Source: Pyrinomonadaceae bacterium (GTDB lineage: Bacteria; Acidobacteriota; Blastocatellia; Pyrinomonadales; Pyrinomonadaceae). From it: DNA of 64,000 nt. The stretch spans positions 62,001 to 126,000 of the forward strand of contig JAJTWY010000010.1 in NCBI GenBank assembly GCA_021463165.1, in the 5' to 3' direction. Both the position numbers and the translations under genes were made by a program. Positions 9,251-18,464 of this stretch are shown one piece after another (position 1 is the first letter of the stretch; every line of letters begins with the position of its first letter). A model generated the notes under the pieces. It was not told where the DNA came from and made no database searches. It worked only from the letters and a program-made list of their open reading frames with translations.

Positions 9251-10672
9251 CTATTCGAGTCCGGTGAAATTCAGGTCATTCACGTTCTCCGTAACGGTCA
9301 GATTGACCGGGGCGTATCGATATCGTTTCGAGGCAACGCTTACGACGTAGCTGCCAGGCGCGACATCATTGAAGATATAGACGCCGAAAGTGCTGGTCGT
9401 CGCTATCCGGCGAACACCCGAAGCCGTATGCGTGAGAATGACCGACTGGCTTCTTTGGGCAATGCCCGTCGTGCTGAAGACCCTTCCGGTAACCACGAAG
9501 ACAGCTGGTGCGGTCTGAGCTTCGAAGGCTCCGATATCCGATCCATCGCCACCGGGCGCATTTGCGATCGGAAGGTCTACCGGGCGCCCAAATCCGAACC
9601 CTCGTTGATCCGTTATATATCCGAAATTAGTTCCTTTATCGAGTGCGGGACTCGCAGGCAGCAAGGCGTGCGTTGGCGTCGTACCGCCATTCATCCCCAA
9701 GGGGGCGAGTTGCGGATCAAGGGGGGCGTTGCCGTCGCCGGACTGATCACCGCTGTTCGAGAAAGCGAGGGTTCCAGCATTTCCGATCAGATTGTAGCCA
9801 TCCGACGCCACGCCACCGCCACTACCGCTGACTACGTCCGGAAAGGTCGCGTTGTTGACATTTTTTGCCACGATCGTGTTTATGAAAACGACGGAACCGC
9901 TATCACGATAAACCCCGGCGGCGCTGTTGGCAGCCGTAACCGTATTGTTTGTGATAGTCGAATTGATGATCGTTGCAGTTCGGGTCCATATTCCTCCCCC
10001 GTCCGGCGATCCTCCGGTATCCAGCGTGACGTTCCCACTCACCGTTGAATTGATCACGGATAGAATTCCGGTACTGTCAATTCCTCCCCCGCGCTCATTC
10101 GCCGTGTTGCCGGTAACCGCGCTGTCAATCACCGTGATCTGGCCCGAACCGGTATTAGATATCCCCCCGCCAAATTCACCAGTATTACCAGTTACATGAC
10201 ATCGCCGGACGATCAGGTTCCCGTTGTTCGAGATCCCACCGCCGTTGCTGACGCCAATGTTGCCGCCTGTGATCTTCATTCCAATGAGGGCGACCTGAGC
10301 TGTCGTACGGAAAACGCGCGAATTGCCCGGACCTACGACCGTAAGCAGATCGGCCCCTGGGCCGTTTATCACCATATCCCGGCTTATCGTCAGGTCATTG
10401 GACGTCAGGGTTATCGTCCTGGCGACATTAAAGAAATTAGGGTCGAACTCGACCGTGCCGCCCGTCGGAATACTGTCGATCGCATCGCGAAGACTGCCGG
10501 GACCCGAATCATTGGCGTTTGTGACTATCAACCCAAATGCGCCGCCCCGGCTACGCGACTCCTTCCTCGGGGCCGAATGCGAAAGGGCTAGGGATATTCC
10601 GGCAAGGCACTCCGATGCTAGTGCCAGAACCAAAGCTACACTTAGAATTCTCCGATTTTGCAAGGTCAACAT
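9251..10672 (-). CDS. Exported parallel beta-helix protein with C-terminal carboxypeptidase-regulatory-like domain
   Basis: A 473-residue surface or secreted protein. The ATG at 10672 gives a normal signal peptide (ILSVALVLALASECLAGISLA) and is preceded by GGAGGAAG; earlier in-frame starts add non-secretory residues. After an NDSGPGSLRDAI motif, characteristic of choice-of-anchor/polymorphic outer membrane-like repeats, there are many right-handed beta-helix turns with GGGI(S/D)N and VTGNT/SGN units. The last 80 residues (VTGRVFSTTGIAQRSQ onward) form a CarboxypepD_reg-like beta-sandwich. Such proteins are typically adhesins or polysaccharide-interacting factors. No catalytic residues for a lyase are evident. 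It stands alone, divergent from the kinase gene. Confidence 0.75.
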   Translation of the reverse strand: MLTLQNRRILSVALVLALASECLAGISLALSHSAPRKESRSRGGAFGLIVTNANDSGPGSLRDAIDSIPTGGTVEFDPNFFNVARTITLTSNDLTISRDMVINGPGADLLTVVGPGNSRVFRTTAQVALIGMKITGGNIGVSNGGGISNNGNLIVRRCHVTGNTGEFGGGISNTGSGQITVIDSAVTGNTANERGGGIDSTGILSVINSTVSGNVTLDTGGSPDGGGIWTRTATIINSTITNNTVTAANSAAGVYRDSGSVVFINTIVAKNVNNATFPDVVSGSGGGVASDGYNLIGNAGTLAFSNSGDQSGDGNAPLDPQLAPLGMNGGTTPTHALLPASPALDKGTNFGYITDQRGFGFGRPVDLPIANAPGGDGSDIGAFEAQTAPAVFVVTGRVFSTTGIAQRSQSVILTHTASGVRRIATTSTFGVYIFNDVAPGSYVVSVASKRYRYAPVNLTVTENVNDLNFTGLE

Positions 10673-10894
10673 TCTACTTCCTCCGGCCGATAAGATTGCG
10701 GATATTGAATATTGAATAACGACAAATGCCAGATCAAGCGCCGAGGGAACCGAGAAGGTCGTTTTAGTAGGGTAATATAGTTCGATCAGGGTTGCAACGC
10801 TCGTATCAGTCCGTGCACGAAACACGGGGAGCCGCTACTTTACGACAGTTTCGACAATTCCCTCAAACTTATCCGAAGGGAGCGTCGTAGTTAC

Positions 10895-10924
10895 TTGCGT
10901 AGGTTGCATTAAAACCGTTAGAGT
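10895..10924 (+). promoter_or_regulatory. Candidate promoter of the kinase/VWA pair
   Basis: TTGCGT (10895-10900), an 18-bp spacer and TAGAGT (10919-10924) lie 15 nt before the ATG at 10940, implying a leader of only about 9 nt. It is a visual match to the consensus only. Confidence 0.4.
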
Positions 10925-10939
10925 TTGCTCTATTGCACT

Positions 10940-13267
10940 ATGGGTGATTTGGATTTTTCAGGCCAGACGCTGGATGGTAAGTATCAGATCGAACGCGAGC
11001 TTGGACGCGGCGGTATGGGAACGGTCTATCTTGCCAATCATCTCGGTACTGAGAGGCCCGTAGCTATCAAGATCATCTCACCGCAGTTCATGCAGCGGAC
11101 CGAGTTTGTCGAGAGGTTTCGGCGCGAAGCTCGTGCTGCCGGTCGGCTGCGCCACCCGAATGTGGTCAATGTCACCGATTTTGGTTTCGCGGATACCAGT
11201 TCCGGACAGGTGGCCTATTTGGTGATGGAGTATCTCGACGGCTGTACGCTAGGCGAGATCCTCGACGAAGAGAAGAATCTACCGGTGGGATGGACGCTCG
11301 ACATCCTCGAACAGGTTTGTTCGGCCGTTCACGAAGCCCATCAGCAAGGTATCATTCACCGCGATCTCAAGCCTGATAATATCTGGCTCGAACCGAACCA
11401 ACGCGGTGGCTACACGGTCAAGGTGCTCGATTTCGGTATCGCAAAACTCGAAGAGCACGACACATCGGCTGCGGACGGGCAAGTCCCGCCCGAATTCCTC
11501 CGTTCGGTCCACACTCAGTTCGGCGGAGCAAAACATACTTTCGCGGGTGCGGCGAGCGACGGAACCCTTGTTGAGGGAGTAGCGAGTACCTACGTTGGTG
11601 ACGGCCCGACGGTTGCCTCGACCGGCGAGCAAAAGACACTTGCGGCTGAGGCAAATACGGTTCTCCTATCTCCTGTTGCCGATGAAGGTGCAACTGCCAT
11701 TCTCGAGACAGACCCTTGCCAGAGCGAGGTTGATCCAGGTCGTTCGTCGGCAGGGAATGGGGCGCCGGCTTCGTCGTCCACGTCGGCCCGTTCGTTGTAC
11801 GATTCGCGAAGCTCGGCAGAATTGACGCGCGTCGGTGCGGTACTCGGCACACCGCTCTATATGTCGCCTGAGCAATGCCGCGGCGAACATCTGGATCCGC
11901 GTTCCGACATCTACAGCCTTGCGGTTATCGCTTATCAGATGCTTTCGGGCAAGCCCCCGTTCGAGGGTGATTTCAAGGCTGTGATGGAGGCCCACAAAAC
12001 GACACCGCCTGCCCCTCTAAAAGCAAAAAAAGTTCGTCGAAAACTGCGGCGGGCGATCCTTTCCGCGCTCGACAAGGATCCCGAGAATCGACCGGAGACG
12101 GCAGAAGCCTTTGCCAGCGTGCTCCGCTCGCGTTCAGAGGGCATCTTCGGCATCGTCCGTCGCGGACTGATGATCTATAGCGAGCATCTGCCCAAATTCC
12201 TTACTTTAACGTCGTTTCTCTTTATTGTTCCCACTATCCTAACGATCTTGGTTGTCGGCCTTTCGTTTCTTAAAGTAAGCGAAGCCATTTCAGATTCTAC
12301 CGCCAATATTTCGATCGGAGTGCTTGGCATCGGCCTGACGCTTGCAAATGCGTTTTTCGGGAGCCTTATCATCGGAACCATCTCAATGATCGTGACACAA
12401 TCGATCGCGATACCGCTTCGTCCGGTAAGGCTTCGCCCGGTGTTATATGAGGCCGGCAAGAAATGGAAGCGGTTCGCAGGTGCGGGAGCTCTTAACGCCC
12501 TGATGCCCATATTGTTCGGTGCCCTTGGTGCAATTCTCGGTTTCATAGCCTTCGCCGCCATCGGCGGACTGCTATATCCTGTGACGGGATCGGTGGGTGC
12601 CATCTTCATCACGGGGGCAATCGGAGCATCTTTAGTCACGTTCGTAGCCTTCTTTGGGTCATACGTTGCTTTTATGCTCGTTCCGCCGGTCGTCATGATG
12701 GAGAAGTTGAGCATCCGCGAAACATTCAAGCGCTCGACAAGGCTGGTAAAGCGGTCAGTTGCGACATCCGCCGCCGCCGCCCTATTGATCTTCCTGATCC
12801 CGGCGGTCGTTGCCGGTTCGATCTCATTCGTTGTGAATATCACCGCTCGAGCTCTCGATCCCAAAAAGGCCGCTGAGCAGACAGAGATCACGAACACGGC
12901 GGAGGTGGCCGCCGAGACCGCGGTCACTGAGGAACCCGGGCCTCCTCCGAGCGGCAATTGGCGGTTGAGCATCGGTGGCCAAAAGATTTCGCAGGGCCGT
13001 GAAAAGGATATGAGGGAGCGGGTCAAGGAGACGGTTCTTGGTTCGATGATCCAGATCCTCTGGCTTCCGATGCAGATATTTGTCTTCTCCTTTTCTGGTA
13101 TCATTGTTGCGTTGCTCTATCACAAAACGCGTTTAGCCGGCGGTGAGTCGATGAACGATCTCATCGAACGATTCGAGGATGACGGACGTCCAAGAAAGAA
13201 GTGGCAAGAACGCGTGCGGGCCAGGCTTATCCAGTCGGGCCGCGTGTCGAGCAACCCAAGCAAATGA
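10940..13267 (+). CDS. Membrane-bound Ser/Thr protein kinase (PknB type) with large activation-segment insert
   Basis: A 775-residue eukaryotic-like kinase. The glycine loop GRGGMG is at 22-27, the catalytic Lys in VAIKII about 44, HRDLKPDN near 140, DFGIAK near 165 and GTPLYMSPEQC near 305. Between DFG and the APE-equivalent there are roughly 130 extra residues, rich in Thr, Ser, Ala and Gly; normal bacterial kinases have about 25. After the kinase domain come a short linker and about six hydrophobic helices (residues 420-655), then a periplasmic or cytoplasmic loop and a final helix near 720. ATG 10940 is preferred over a TTG five codons upstream. The stop codon overlaps the start of the VWA gene as ATGA, so the two are translationally coupled. 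Confidence 0.88.
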   Translation: MGDLDFSGQTLDGKYQIERELGRGGMGTVYLANHLGTERPVAIKIISPQFMQRTEFVERFRREARAAGRLRHPNVVNVTDFGFADTSSGQVAYLVMEYLDGCTLGEILDEEKNLPVGWTLDILEQVCSAVHEAHQQGIIHRDLKPDNIWLEPNQRGGYTVKVLDFGIAKLEEHDTSAADGQVPPEFLRSVHTQFGGAKHTFAGAASDGTLVEGVASTYVGDGPTVASTGEQKTLAAEANTVLLSPVADEGATAILETDPCQSEVDPGRSSAGNGAPASSSTSARSLYDSRSSAELTRVGAVLGTPLYMSPEQCRGEHLDPRSDIYSLAVIAYQMLSGKPPFEGDFKAVMEAHKTTPPAPLKAKKVRRKLRRAILSALDKDPENRPETAEAFASVLRSRSEGIFGIVRRGLMIYSEHLPKFLTLTSFLFIVPTILTILVVGLSFLKVSEAISDSTANISIGVLGIGLTLANAFFGSLIIGTISMIVTQSIAIPLRPVRLRPVLYEAGKKWKRFAGAGALNALMPILFGALGAILGFIAFAAIGGLLYPVTGSVGAIFITGAIGASLVTFVAFFGSYVAFMLVPPVVMMEKLSIRETFKRSTRLVKRSVATSAAAALLIFLIPAVVAGSISFVVNITARALDPKKAAEQTEITNTAEVAAETAVTEEPGPPPSGNWRLSIGGQKISQGREKDMRERVKETVLGSMIQILWLPMQIFVFSFSGIIVALLYHKTRLAGGESMNDLIERFEDDGRPRKKWQERVRARLIQSGRVSSNPSK

Positions 13268-14979
13268 CCTTTTCCGTTTCGAAGCTTCTTTGCGTCCTGG
13301 GCCTCGCCATTGGGCTAACGCAGATCTCATTTCCGCAGGAGATCAGGCGGCCGATCGCCGCTAGTGCCGGAGGCTTGATCGAGATAAGAAACAAGAGCGG
13401 CCGGATCAGCGTGCGTACGGTCGAGTCGGGATTTGGTTTCCGGGCGACGTCTGCGCGCGGGGTCACGGATAGCGAGATCGCAGCCAGCTCCGATAGGATC
13501 GAGGTCAAAGCGCGTGATTCGAAGCGGATCGACCTGATCGTCGAACTTCCTGAACGAGTCCGCATAAAACTCGAGACTGAGAGTGGGGCGATCGATATCG
13601 CGGGGAATTTTTCGTGGATCGAGGCACGGAGCGACACCGGCACTATCAGGGCAGATGTACCGCTCGCCGACCTAAAATACAAGTTCACTTGGACGGAATC
13701 GAGACCGAGATATCTGGCCGATTTCGAACTTGCGAAGATAAGTGAAAAGGCGGCGGGGCGATTTGAGATCGTGGGTCGAAAGACGGAAGCTGACGCCGAG
13801 GCCGCAAGATCGGTCGAAGGAAAGGACCCCAATTCGACAGACGGATCAGATACCTCCCTGGTTCCAAAGAATCTGACACTGAATCTTCAGACGGCGCGCG
13901 GCATCATTCTCATCAACGTTCCGCCAAACGAGGTGATGAGCGACCTGCGTGAACGACCCTTAACGAAAGCTGCCAAGGCGATAATCCGGAGCGGCGATTC
14001 GCTGCTGATGGAGGCCATTCGACGTGCGTCACCCAAGTATTTTGGTGATTATACGCGCTCGCTGCCGCCGATCCGGACCGAGCCGTCGTTCGCCGTCAAG
14101 TCTGATCGAGCGAGCGGGCCCAACGCAGACCTCAAGACCGCTCTTGTACGAGTAACCGATCTTAAGAACCGCGCTATACCCGGTCTGTCCAAGGACGACT
14201 TTGAGATAACTGAGAATGGCGAGATCAAAGATATCGTCTCGATCCAGCCTTCAGAAGCTCCGTTCAATCTAGTGCTCCTACTTGACGTTTCTGGAAGTGT
14301 CGAGAACTACGTCAACTTTATCCGCAAGGCTGCCCGCAACTTTGTCGATACGGTTGGTGAGAAGGATCGGGTTGCGATCGTTACCTTCAACGAGGATATT
14401 GAACTTCTGTCCGGCTTTACGACGGATAAGGCCAAGCTATCAAAGAGTTTAGATTCGTTCGATGCGGGAGGCGGCACAAGTTACTATGATGCGTTGGCGT
14501 ATGCCGTCGCCGATACGTTGAGGCCGCTGAAGGGCGACCGCACGGCGATCGTCATTCTGACAGACGGCGACGACAACCGATCTTTTCTGGCCTTCGATTC
14601 ATTGAGCGGCTCGATCCAGGAAAGCGGTGCGCTGATCTATCCGCTTTATGTGCCCTCAGGCTTGATCGCGATGGGTGAACAGGCCGGAAATGCCGATATT
14701 GACCCGCTCCGCAAAAAATACATGTCGCTTACAGCCAAAAGCGAAGGTGAAGGTGAGAAGCTCGCGAAGATCTCCGGTGGGGTCTATTACCCGATCACTC
14801 AGATCGGGCAGATCCAGAAGGCGTACGAGGATATCGTGGTTCAGATGCGTACAGCTTACAACATTACTTATCGCTCAAAGCCTGAGGCAGGCGGGAATGG
14901 CAATTCGCCAAAACTGAAGATCAGGGTGAAGCGCGCGGATCTGTTCGCGACCATCAACTCCGTGACCGCGGCAAAATAG
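13264..14979 (+). CDS. Exported VWA protein (VWFA-related acidobacterial type)
   Basis: A 571-residue protein. The start at 13264 overlaps the kinase stop and gives a signal peptide (KLLCVLGLAIGLTQISF); the open frame reaches back to 13201 but would bury that segment. The N-terminal 250 residues are beta-rich with no named family. Then comes the acidobacterial pre-VWA module (RVTDLKNRAIPGLSKDDFEI) and a von Willebrand A domain with the metal-ion MIDAS motif DVSGSV, a threonine in the GGGTSYYDAL loop and ILTDGDDN. It probably binds ligand or partner proteins in the periplasm or at the surface. Coupling to a membrane kinase suggests a shared sensory or stress function, which is inference. Confidence 0.85.
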   Translation: MTFSVSKLLCVLGLAIGLTQISFPQEIRRPIAASAGGLIEIRNKSGRISVRTVESGFGFRATSARGVTDSEIAASSDRIEVKARDSKRIDLIVELPERVRIKLETESGAIDIAGNFSWIEARSDTGTIRADVPLADLKYKFTWTESRPRYLADFELAKISEKAAGRFEIVGRKTEADAEAARSVEGKDPNSTDGSDTSLVPKNLTLNLQTARGIILINVPPNEVMSDLRERPLTKAAKAIIRSGDSLLMEAIRRASPKYFGDYTRSLPPIRTEPSFAVKSDRASGPNADLKTALVRVTDLKNRAIPGLSKDDFEITENGEIKDIVSIQPSEAPFNLVLLLDVSGSVENYVNFIRKAARNFVDTVGEKDRVAIVTFNEDIELLSGFTTDKAKLSKSLDSFDAGGGTSYYDALAYAVADTLRPLKGDRTAIVILTDGDDNRSFLAFDSLSGSIQESGALIYPLYVPSGLIAMGEQAGNADIDPLRKKYMSLTAKSEGEGEKLAKISGGVYYPITQIGQIQKAYEDIVVQMRTAYNITYRSKPEAGGNGNSPKLKIRVKRADLFATINSVTAAK

Positions 14980-15004
14980 AAAGGCCCGGCGTTGCCACCG
15001 GGCC
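14973..15004 (-). terminator. Rho-independent terminator of the leftward exported-protein gene
   Basis: On the reverse strand GGCCCGG, an 8-nt loop and CCGGGCC are followed by TTTCTATTTT. The hairpin lies between the two convergent genes, 24 bp past the leftward stop codon, and its T-tract runs into the last codons of the VWA gene. Confidence 0.8.
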
Positions 15005-15027
15005 GAGAATTGATCGGAGGGTAAGCA

Positions 15028-15828
15028 CTATGGCTTCTTCGTCGTCGGCGTCTTTGGGGGAGTTTTTGGATACACGATCTCGTTGCGGCTAACCGTTGGC
15101 GTAGCCCGCGGTTGATCCGAGCCAACCGGGACGACCCAGATCTCATAGGAAGGTTCCTCACGAAATCCGCCGTCAACAGCAGAAACTCGTTCAGCTATAC
15201 CGGGCGTCTTCGCCAGGTAGCTTCTCATCCTTCTGAGGACGTCAGCCGCATATCCGCGGACGTTATTCCTGCCTGCGTAGCCAATGATCCAAACGCGATC
15301 CGGTGATTGCTGGAGGTAGTTGACAATACTGTCCATTTTTCCCGCTTCGTCCTGGGCGGGAAGATCGCCAAACTCATCGACCTTTTTCGAGGGTGCGGCT
15401 ACTTGTACGGTCGAGGTAACGCGATTATTGCATTCATAGCCGTATCCGCCGACGAGTAGGTCGGCAATGATCGATCGGTACTCGCCTGCCCCGGTCGAGT
15501 CGACCGATATACTTCGCGTTCCCTGGCCGTTGACAATAGTACCGGCACTGACCGACCAGCTGTAGATCGGTTGCACCTTCGGGTCGCCGCCACCGATATT
15601 TACAGTGAAGGTGATCGGCTCGCCGTCCTTCATGATGCGTCCCGGCGGTTGGATATTCATCTGCGGACACGGAATTACCACCGGTTGTGTAGGCTGTTGC
15701 GGCTGGTCTTGCTTCGGATTTTGGGGCTGAGGCTGTGGCCGTTGAGACGGCGGCGTTTGCGCATAGGCGCTAAACACGCATGCGACAGCAAGGGCGGGCA
15801 CAAAAACTACACGGGCCAACTTTCTCAT
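15028..15828 (-). CDS. Exported protein with Pro/Gln linker and PKD-like domain
   Basis: A 266-residue protein of unknown function. A signal peptide (VVFVPALAVACVFSAYAQ) is followed by a Pro/Gln-rich linker to about residue 50, which suggests a periplasm- or wall-spanning tether. A beta-sandwich follows (about 60-145; ITFTVNIGGGDPKVQPIYSWSVSAGTI is PKD/Ig-like). The C-terminal 90 residues (DSIVNYLQQSPDRVWIIGYAG, then VLRRMRSYLAKTPGI) resemble the alpha/beta frame of OmpA-type domains, but without clear peptidoglycan-binding residues. CCGGAGG precedes the ATG. A strong terminator follows the stop, so it is a single-gene transcript or the end of one. Confidence 0.65.
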   Translation of the reverse strand: MRKLARVVFVPALAVACVFSAYAQTPPSQRPQPQPQNPKQDQPQQPTQPVVIPCPQMNIQPPGRIMKDGEPITFTVNIGGGDPKVQPIYSWSVSAGTIVNGQGTRSISVDSTGAGEYRSIIADLLVGGYGYECNNRVTSTVQVAAPSKKVDEFGDLPAQDEAGKMDSIVNYLQQSPDRVWIIGYAGRNNVRGYAADVLRRMRSYLAKTPGIAERVSAVDGGFREEPSYEIWVVPVGSDQPRATPTVSRNEIVYPKTPPKTPTTKKP

Positions 15829-15894
15829 GACAAAACCTCCGGATAAAACTCCTCAAATTATATCACGAAAAGCGGGTGGTTTGGTTTCGAAAAC

Positions 15895-16800
15895 TTATTC
15901 TGTCGCAAGTTCCGAGCCGGTCAGAAGCTTGAAGGCCAGAGTATAACGCTCGGTCGTAGCGGCCTGAACCTCGGGCGGAAGCGGCGGCGCGGGTGGTGTC
16001 TTGTCCCAATCCAGCGTTTCGAGATATTCCCGCACGAACTGTTTGTCGAATGAGGCCTGTGCCTTGCCCGGTGAATAGTTCTCAACGGACCAGAAACGCG
16101 ACGAATCGGGCGTGAGAACCTCGTCGATCAGAAGAATACTGCCATCTCGATCGACCCCAAACTCAAATTTCGTGTCTGCGATAATTATCCCACGCGATCG
16201 AGCATACTCTGAGGCCCGGCGATACAATTCCAAGCTGCGTTTCCGAAGTTCGGCCGCGACCTCGGCGCCGACGATCCCTGTAAACTTTTCGTAATCAATG
16301 TTCTCGTCGTGACCGGACGCTGCCTTTGTCGCGGGTGTAAAGAGCGGTTCGGGAAGCTGATCGCATTGCCTCAGGCCGGTTGGGAGTATATGGCCGCAAA
16401 CCGACCCGGTTTCTTGGTATTCCTTCCAGCCAGAGCCTTCAAGATAGCCTCGAACAACACATTCAACAGGGAATACTTCCGTTCGTCGGCACAGCGTAGA
16501 GCGTCCGCTAAGCGACCCAATATTCTTTATACTTTCCGGCATTTCATCAAGATCGGCCGTAATAAAATGATTCGCGGAGACATTTGCGAGACGATTGAAC
16601 CAGAATGCCGAGATCTGGGTAAGCACCCGCCCCTTCTGCGGAATAAGGGTTGGCAGGACGCAGTCAAAGGCAGAGATACGATCCGTAGCTACCAGCAGAA
16701 GTCGTACATCGTCGATCTCATAGACATCTCGGACCTTTCCCCGGTGCAATAGCTTCAGGTCGCGGATGTTCGACTCAGATATGGATGTTCCAACGTTCAT
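15895..16800 (-). CDS. purC: Phosphoribosylaminoimidazole-succinocarboxamide synthase
   Basis: A 301-residue SAICAR synthetase, which joins CAIR and aspartate with ATP in purine synthesis. Motifs include the N-terminal LLHRGKVRDVYEID, TDRISAFDCVLPT, the VECVVRGYLEGSGWKEYQ segment and the C-terminal IIADTKFEFGVD and DEVLTPDSSRFW. The length fits the longer, eukaryote-like/SAICAR class (about 300) rather than the 237-residue E. coli form. It is monocistronic as far as can be seen, with no other purine gene in the window, so purine genes are scattered in this genome. Confidence 0.96.
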   Translation of the reverse strand: MNVGTSISESNIRDLKLLHRGKVRDVYEIDDVRLLLVATDRISAFDCVLPTLIPQKGRVLTQISAFWFNRLANVSANHFITADLDEMPESIKNIGSLSGRSTLCRRTEVFPVECVVRGYLEGSGWKEYQETGSVCGHILPTGLRQCDQLPEPLFTPATKAASGHDENIDYEKFTGIVGAEVAAELRKRSLELYRRASEYARSRGIIIADTKFEFGVDRDGSILLIDEVLTPDSSRFWSVENYSPGKAQASFDKQFVREYLETLDWDKTPPAPPLPPEVQAATTERYTLAFKLLTGSELATE

Positions 16801-17035
16801 GGCTCAACTTTAGTATGCATTTCGGCCGTAAGGCAAAGGGCCGACGGCGAACATATATTTGTGGAAATCTTGCAGTGTTAAAAATATCCCAACAGTGTTG
16901 AAATATTTAATGACAATGATAGTGCGAACATGCATAATTAATGGTAACCGGGCAACTTGCTCGGGAGATGACCGACTTCGCCTCTGTAGTCAGGGTCAGC
17001 CGCCCGTGCTTGACACCCGTCGCACTTTCCTTCGC

Positions 17036-18223
17036 ATGAAACGCATCATCTCACATCTTCCGAGCGCCACCAGGCTATCGCTCGTTATCGTCTGTACTTT
17101 TTATACCACCATCGCCCAATCCCTGCAGGAACGCGTGTTCGTGCAGCAGGCCGGCGGCGGTTGGTGGTTCTCGATCATCCTTATCGCCCTCGGCATTGCG
17201 GGTGTGGTTGGCTTCATCTTTTGGCGTCGATCTCAGTCACGCAATGGATCACCGACCATAACCTCCGCCTACACGAATTACTACAACAGTTATGAAAGCT
17301 ACGAAATGGACGGGCTCGACGTTGACAAGGAACTCGAGTGGCTGAGGAAGGCAAAGAAACAAAAGGCTGTTCCCAAGCCGGCGCCGACGAAGAAGGTAAA
17401 GCCTGCATCACCCAAGGCGACCGGGCTGATCGACCTCGACACCCGGGCATTTCAGGAACGGATGAGAAAACAGCAATATTCGGCTCTCCCGATAAACTCA
17501 TTCTTTGAGCTTAGGCCGGCGCGGCTGTACGAGCCGCTTGAGCTATCTCACGATCCGTCGCTCCTGAATGCCATCGAGCAGGCAAATGAGGAGTTTGAGG
17601 AGGACGAATCGGTCAGAGAGGTTGCCCTCAAGGTCCTTGCGGCATTCCGAACGAGAAACTCCGTTGAAGCATTGTTGCAGATGGCCCTGTATGACCTCTC
17701 TTCGAATCTGCGGTCGAAGGCAGTTGCAGCACTAACAGATTTTGATCACCCCTCGGTATTCGAACCCATTCTCCTGGCTTGTGCCGACCCGACGCGAGAG
17801 GTGCGAGCTGCGGCCGCAAGGGGGCTATTTAGGCTCAGTTTCGATAGAGGCGATTCGTGGAAGCGGATCCTTGAATCGAATGACGAGTTTCGTATGCGCC
17901 ACGTCGCCCGCGCGGCGCTGGAATCCGGCATCGCGGCCAAATCCTTCGAACGCCTTGTTCACGAAGACCTTAAGGTCGCGCAAGAGGCATTTGCCCTCGT
18001 TTCATTCCTCATTGCTGCCGATGAGACTGACGAGCTCTTTCAGGTGCTGAAGACTCACGGCGACGAGAGAGTGAAGTTTGCCATCCTACACGTACTAAAG
18101 GTTCGGGCCGACGAACGCACTCTCCCTTCGCTCACCGGATTGCTCGGGTTGGACAATTGCTCGAGGGAGGTTCGCGAGCGGGTAAATGATACGATCGCCA
18201 GCTTCGCTGGGGTTGTTGCCTAA
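17036..18223 (+). CDS. Membrane-anchored HEAT-repeat protein
   Basis: A 395-residue protein of unknown function. From ATG 17036 there is a signal-like hydrophobic segment (about residues 12-28) and a second membrane helix WWFSIILIALGIAGVVGFIF near 42-61. A basic/proline linker with KPAPTKKVKPASPK follows. The C-terminal 220 residues are helical repeats of the HEAT type (REVALKVLAAFRTRNSVEALLQMAL, LRSKAVAALTDFDHPSVFEPIL, REVRAAAARGLF and others), suggesting a protein-protein scaffold on the cytoplasmic side. The frame is open back to 16859, but the residues there are not credible as coding. It stands alone and is divergent from purC. Confidence 0.7.
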   Translation: MKRIISHLPSATRLSLVIVCTFYTTIAQSLQERVFVQQAGGGWWFSIILIALGIAGVVGFIFWRRSQSRNGSPTITSAYTNYYNSYESYEMDGLDVDKELEWLRKAKKQKAVPKPAPTKKVKPASPKATGLIDLDTRAFQERMRKQQYSALPINSFFELRPARLYEPLELSHDPSLLNAIEQANEEFEEDESVREVALKVLAAFRTRNSVEALLQMALYDLSSNLRSKAVAALTDFDHPSVFEPILLACADPTREVRAAAARGLFRLSFDRGDSWKRILESNDEFRMRHVARAALESGIAAKSFERLVHEDLKVAQEAFALVSFLIAADETDELFQVLKTHGDERVKFAILHVLKVRADERTLPSLTGLLGLDNCSREVRERVNDTIASFAGVVA

Positions 18224-18464
18224 TATCTTTTTCTGAACCCAGAGGGATCCCATGCCTGAACTTGTCGTTGATGTTCATCCGGCAGGCATTACGGCTGTAC
18301 GATCAACTGGGCGGTGTGGCCGTACCCTTGTGTATGGGACAACGGAGGCACAAGCGACAAGGCCGTTCTTGTGCGCAAGAGTATATCTGCAACGGATCAA
18401 TCCGCACTTGCAGGTGACCAAGACGAGTGTACCCGCAGCAGTGCACGCGCCGCGTAACGAAGAT
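18224..18464. other. Gene-free stretch with a short dyad
   Basis: No convincing gene lies in this interval between convergent transcripts. An 81-codon frame across it has an irregular composition and no family signal. A 7-bp inverted repeat GCACAAG (18348-18354) and CTTGTGC (18368-18374) with a 13-nt loop could be a hairpin or part of a dispersed repeat. Confidence 0.3.

Noticed and set aside
9209..10048. A 279-codon forward open frame opposite the beta-helix gene
   Set aside because: It is antisense to a clear repeat protein with signal peptide and ribosome binding site; its residues are Arg-rich and without pattern.
12175..13104. A 309-codon reverse open frame
   Set aside because: It is the complement of the kinase's membrane segment; the frame is open only because of codon bias.
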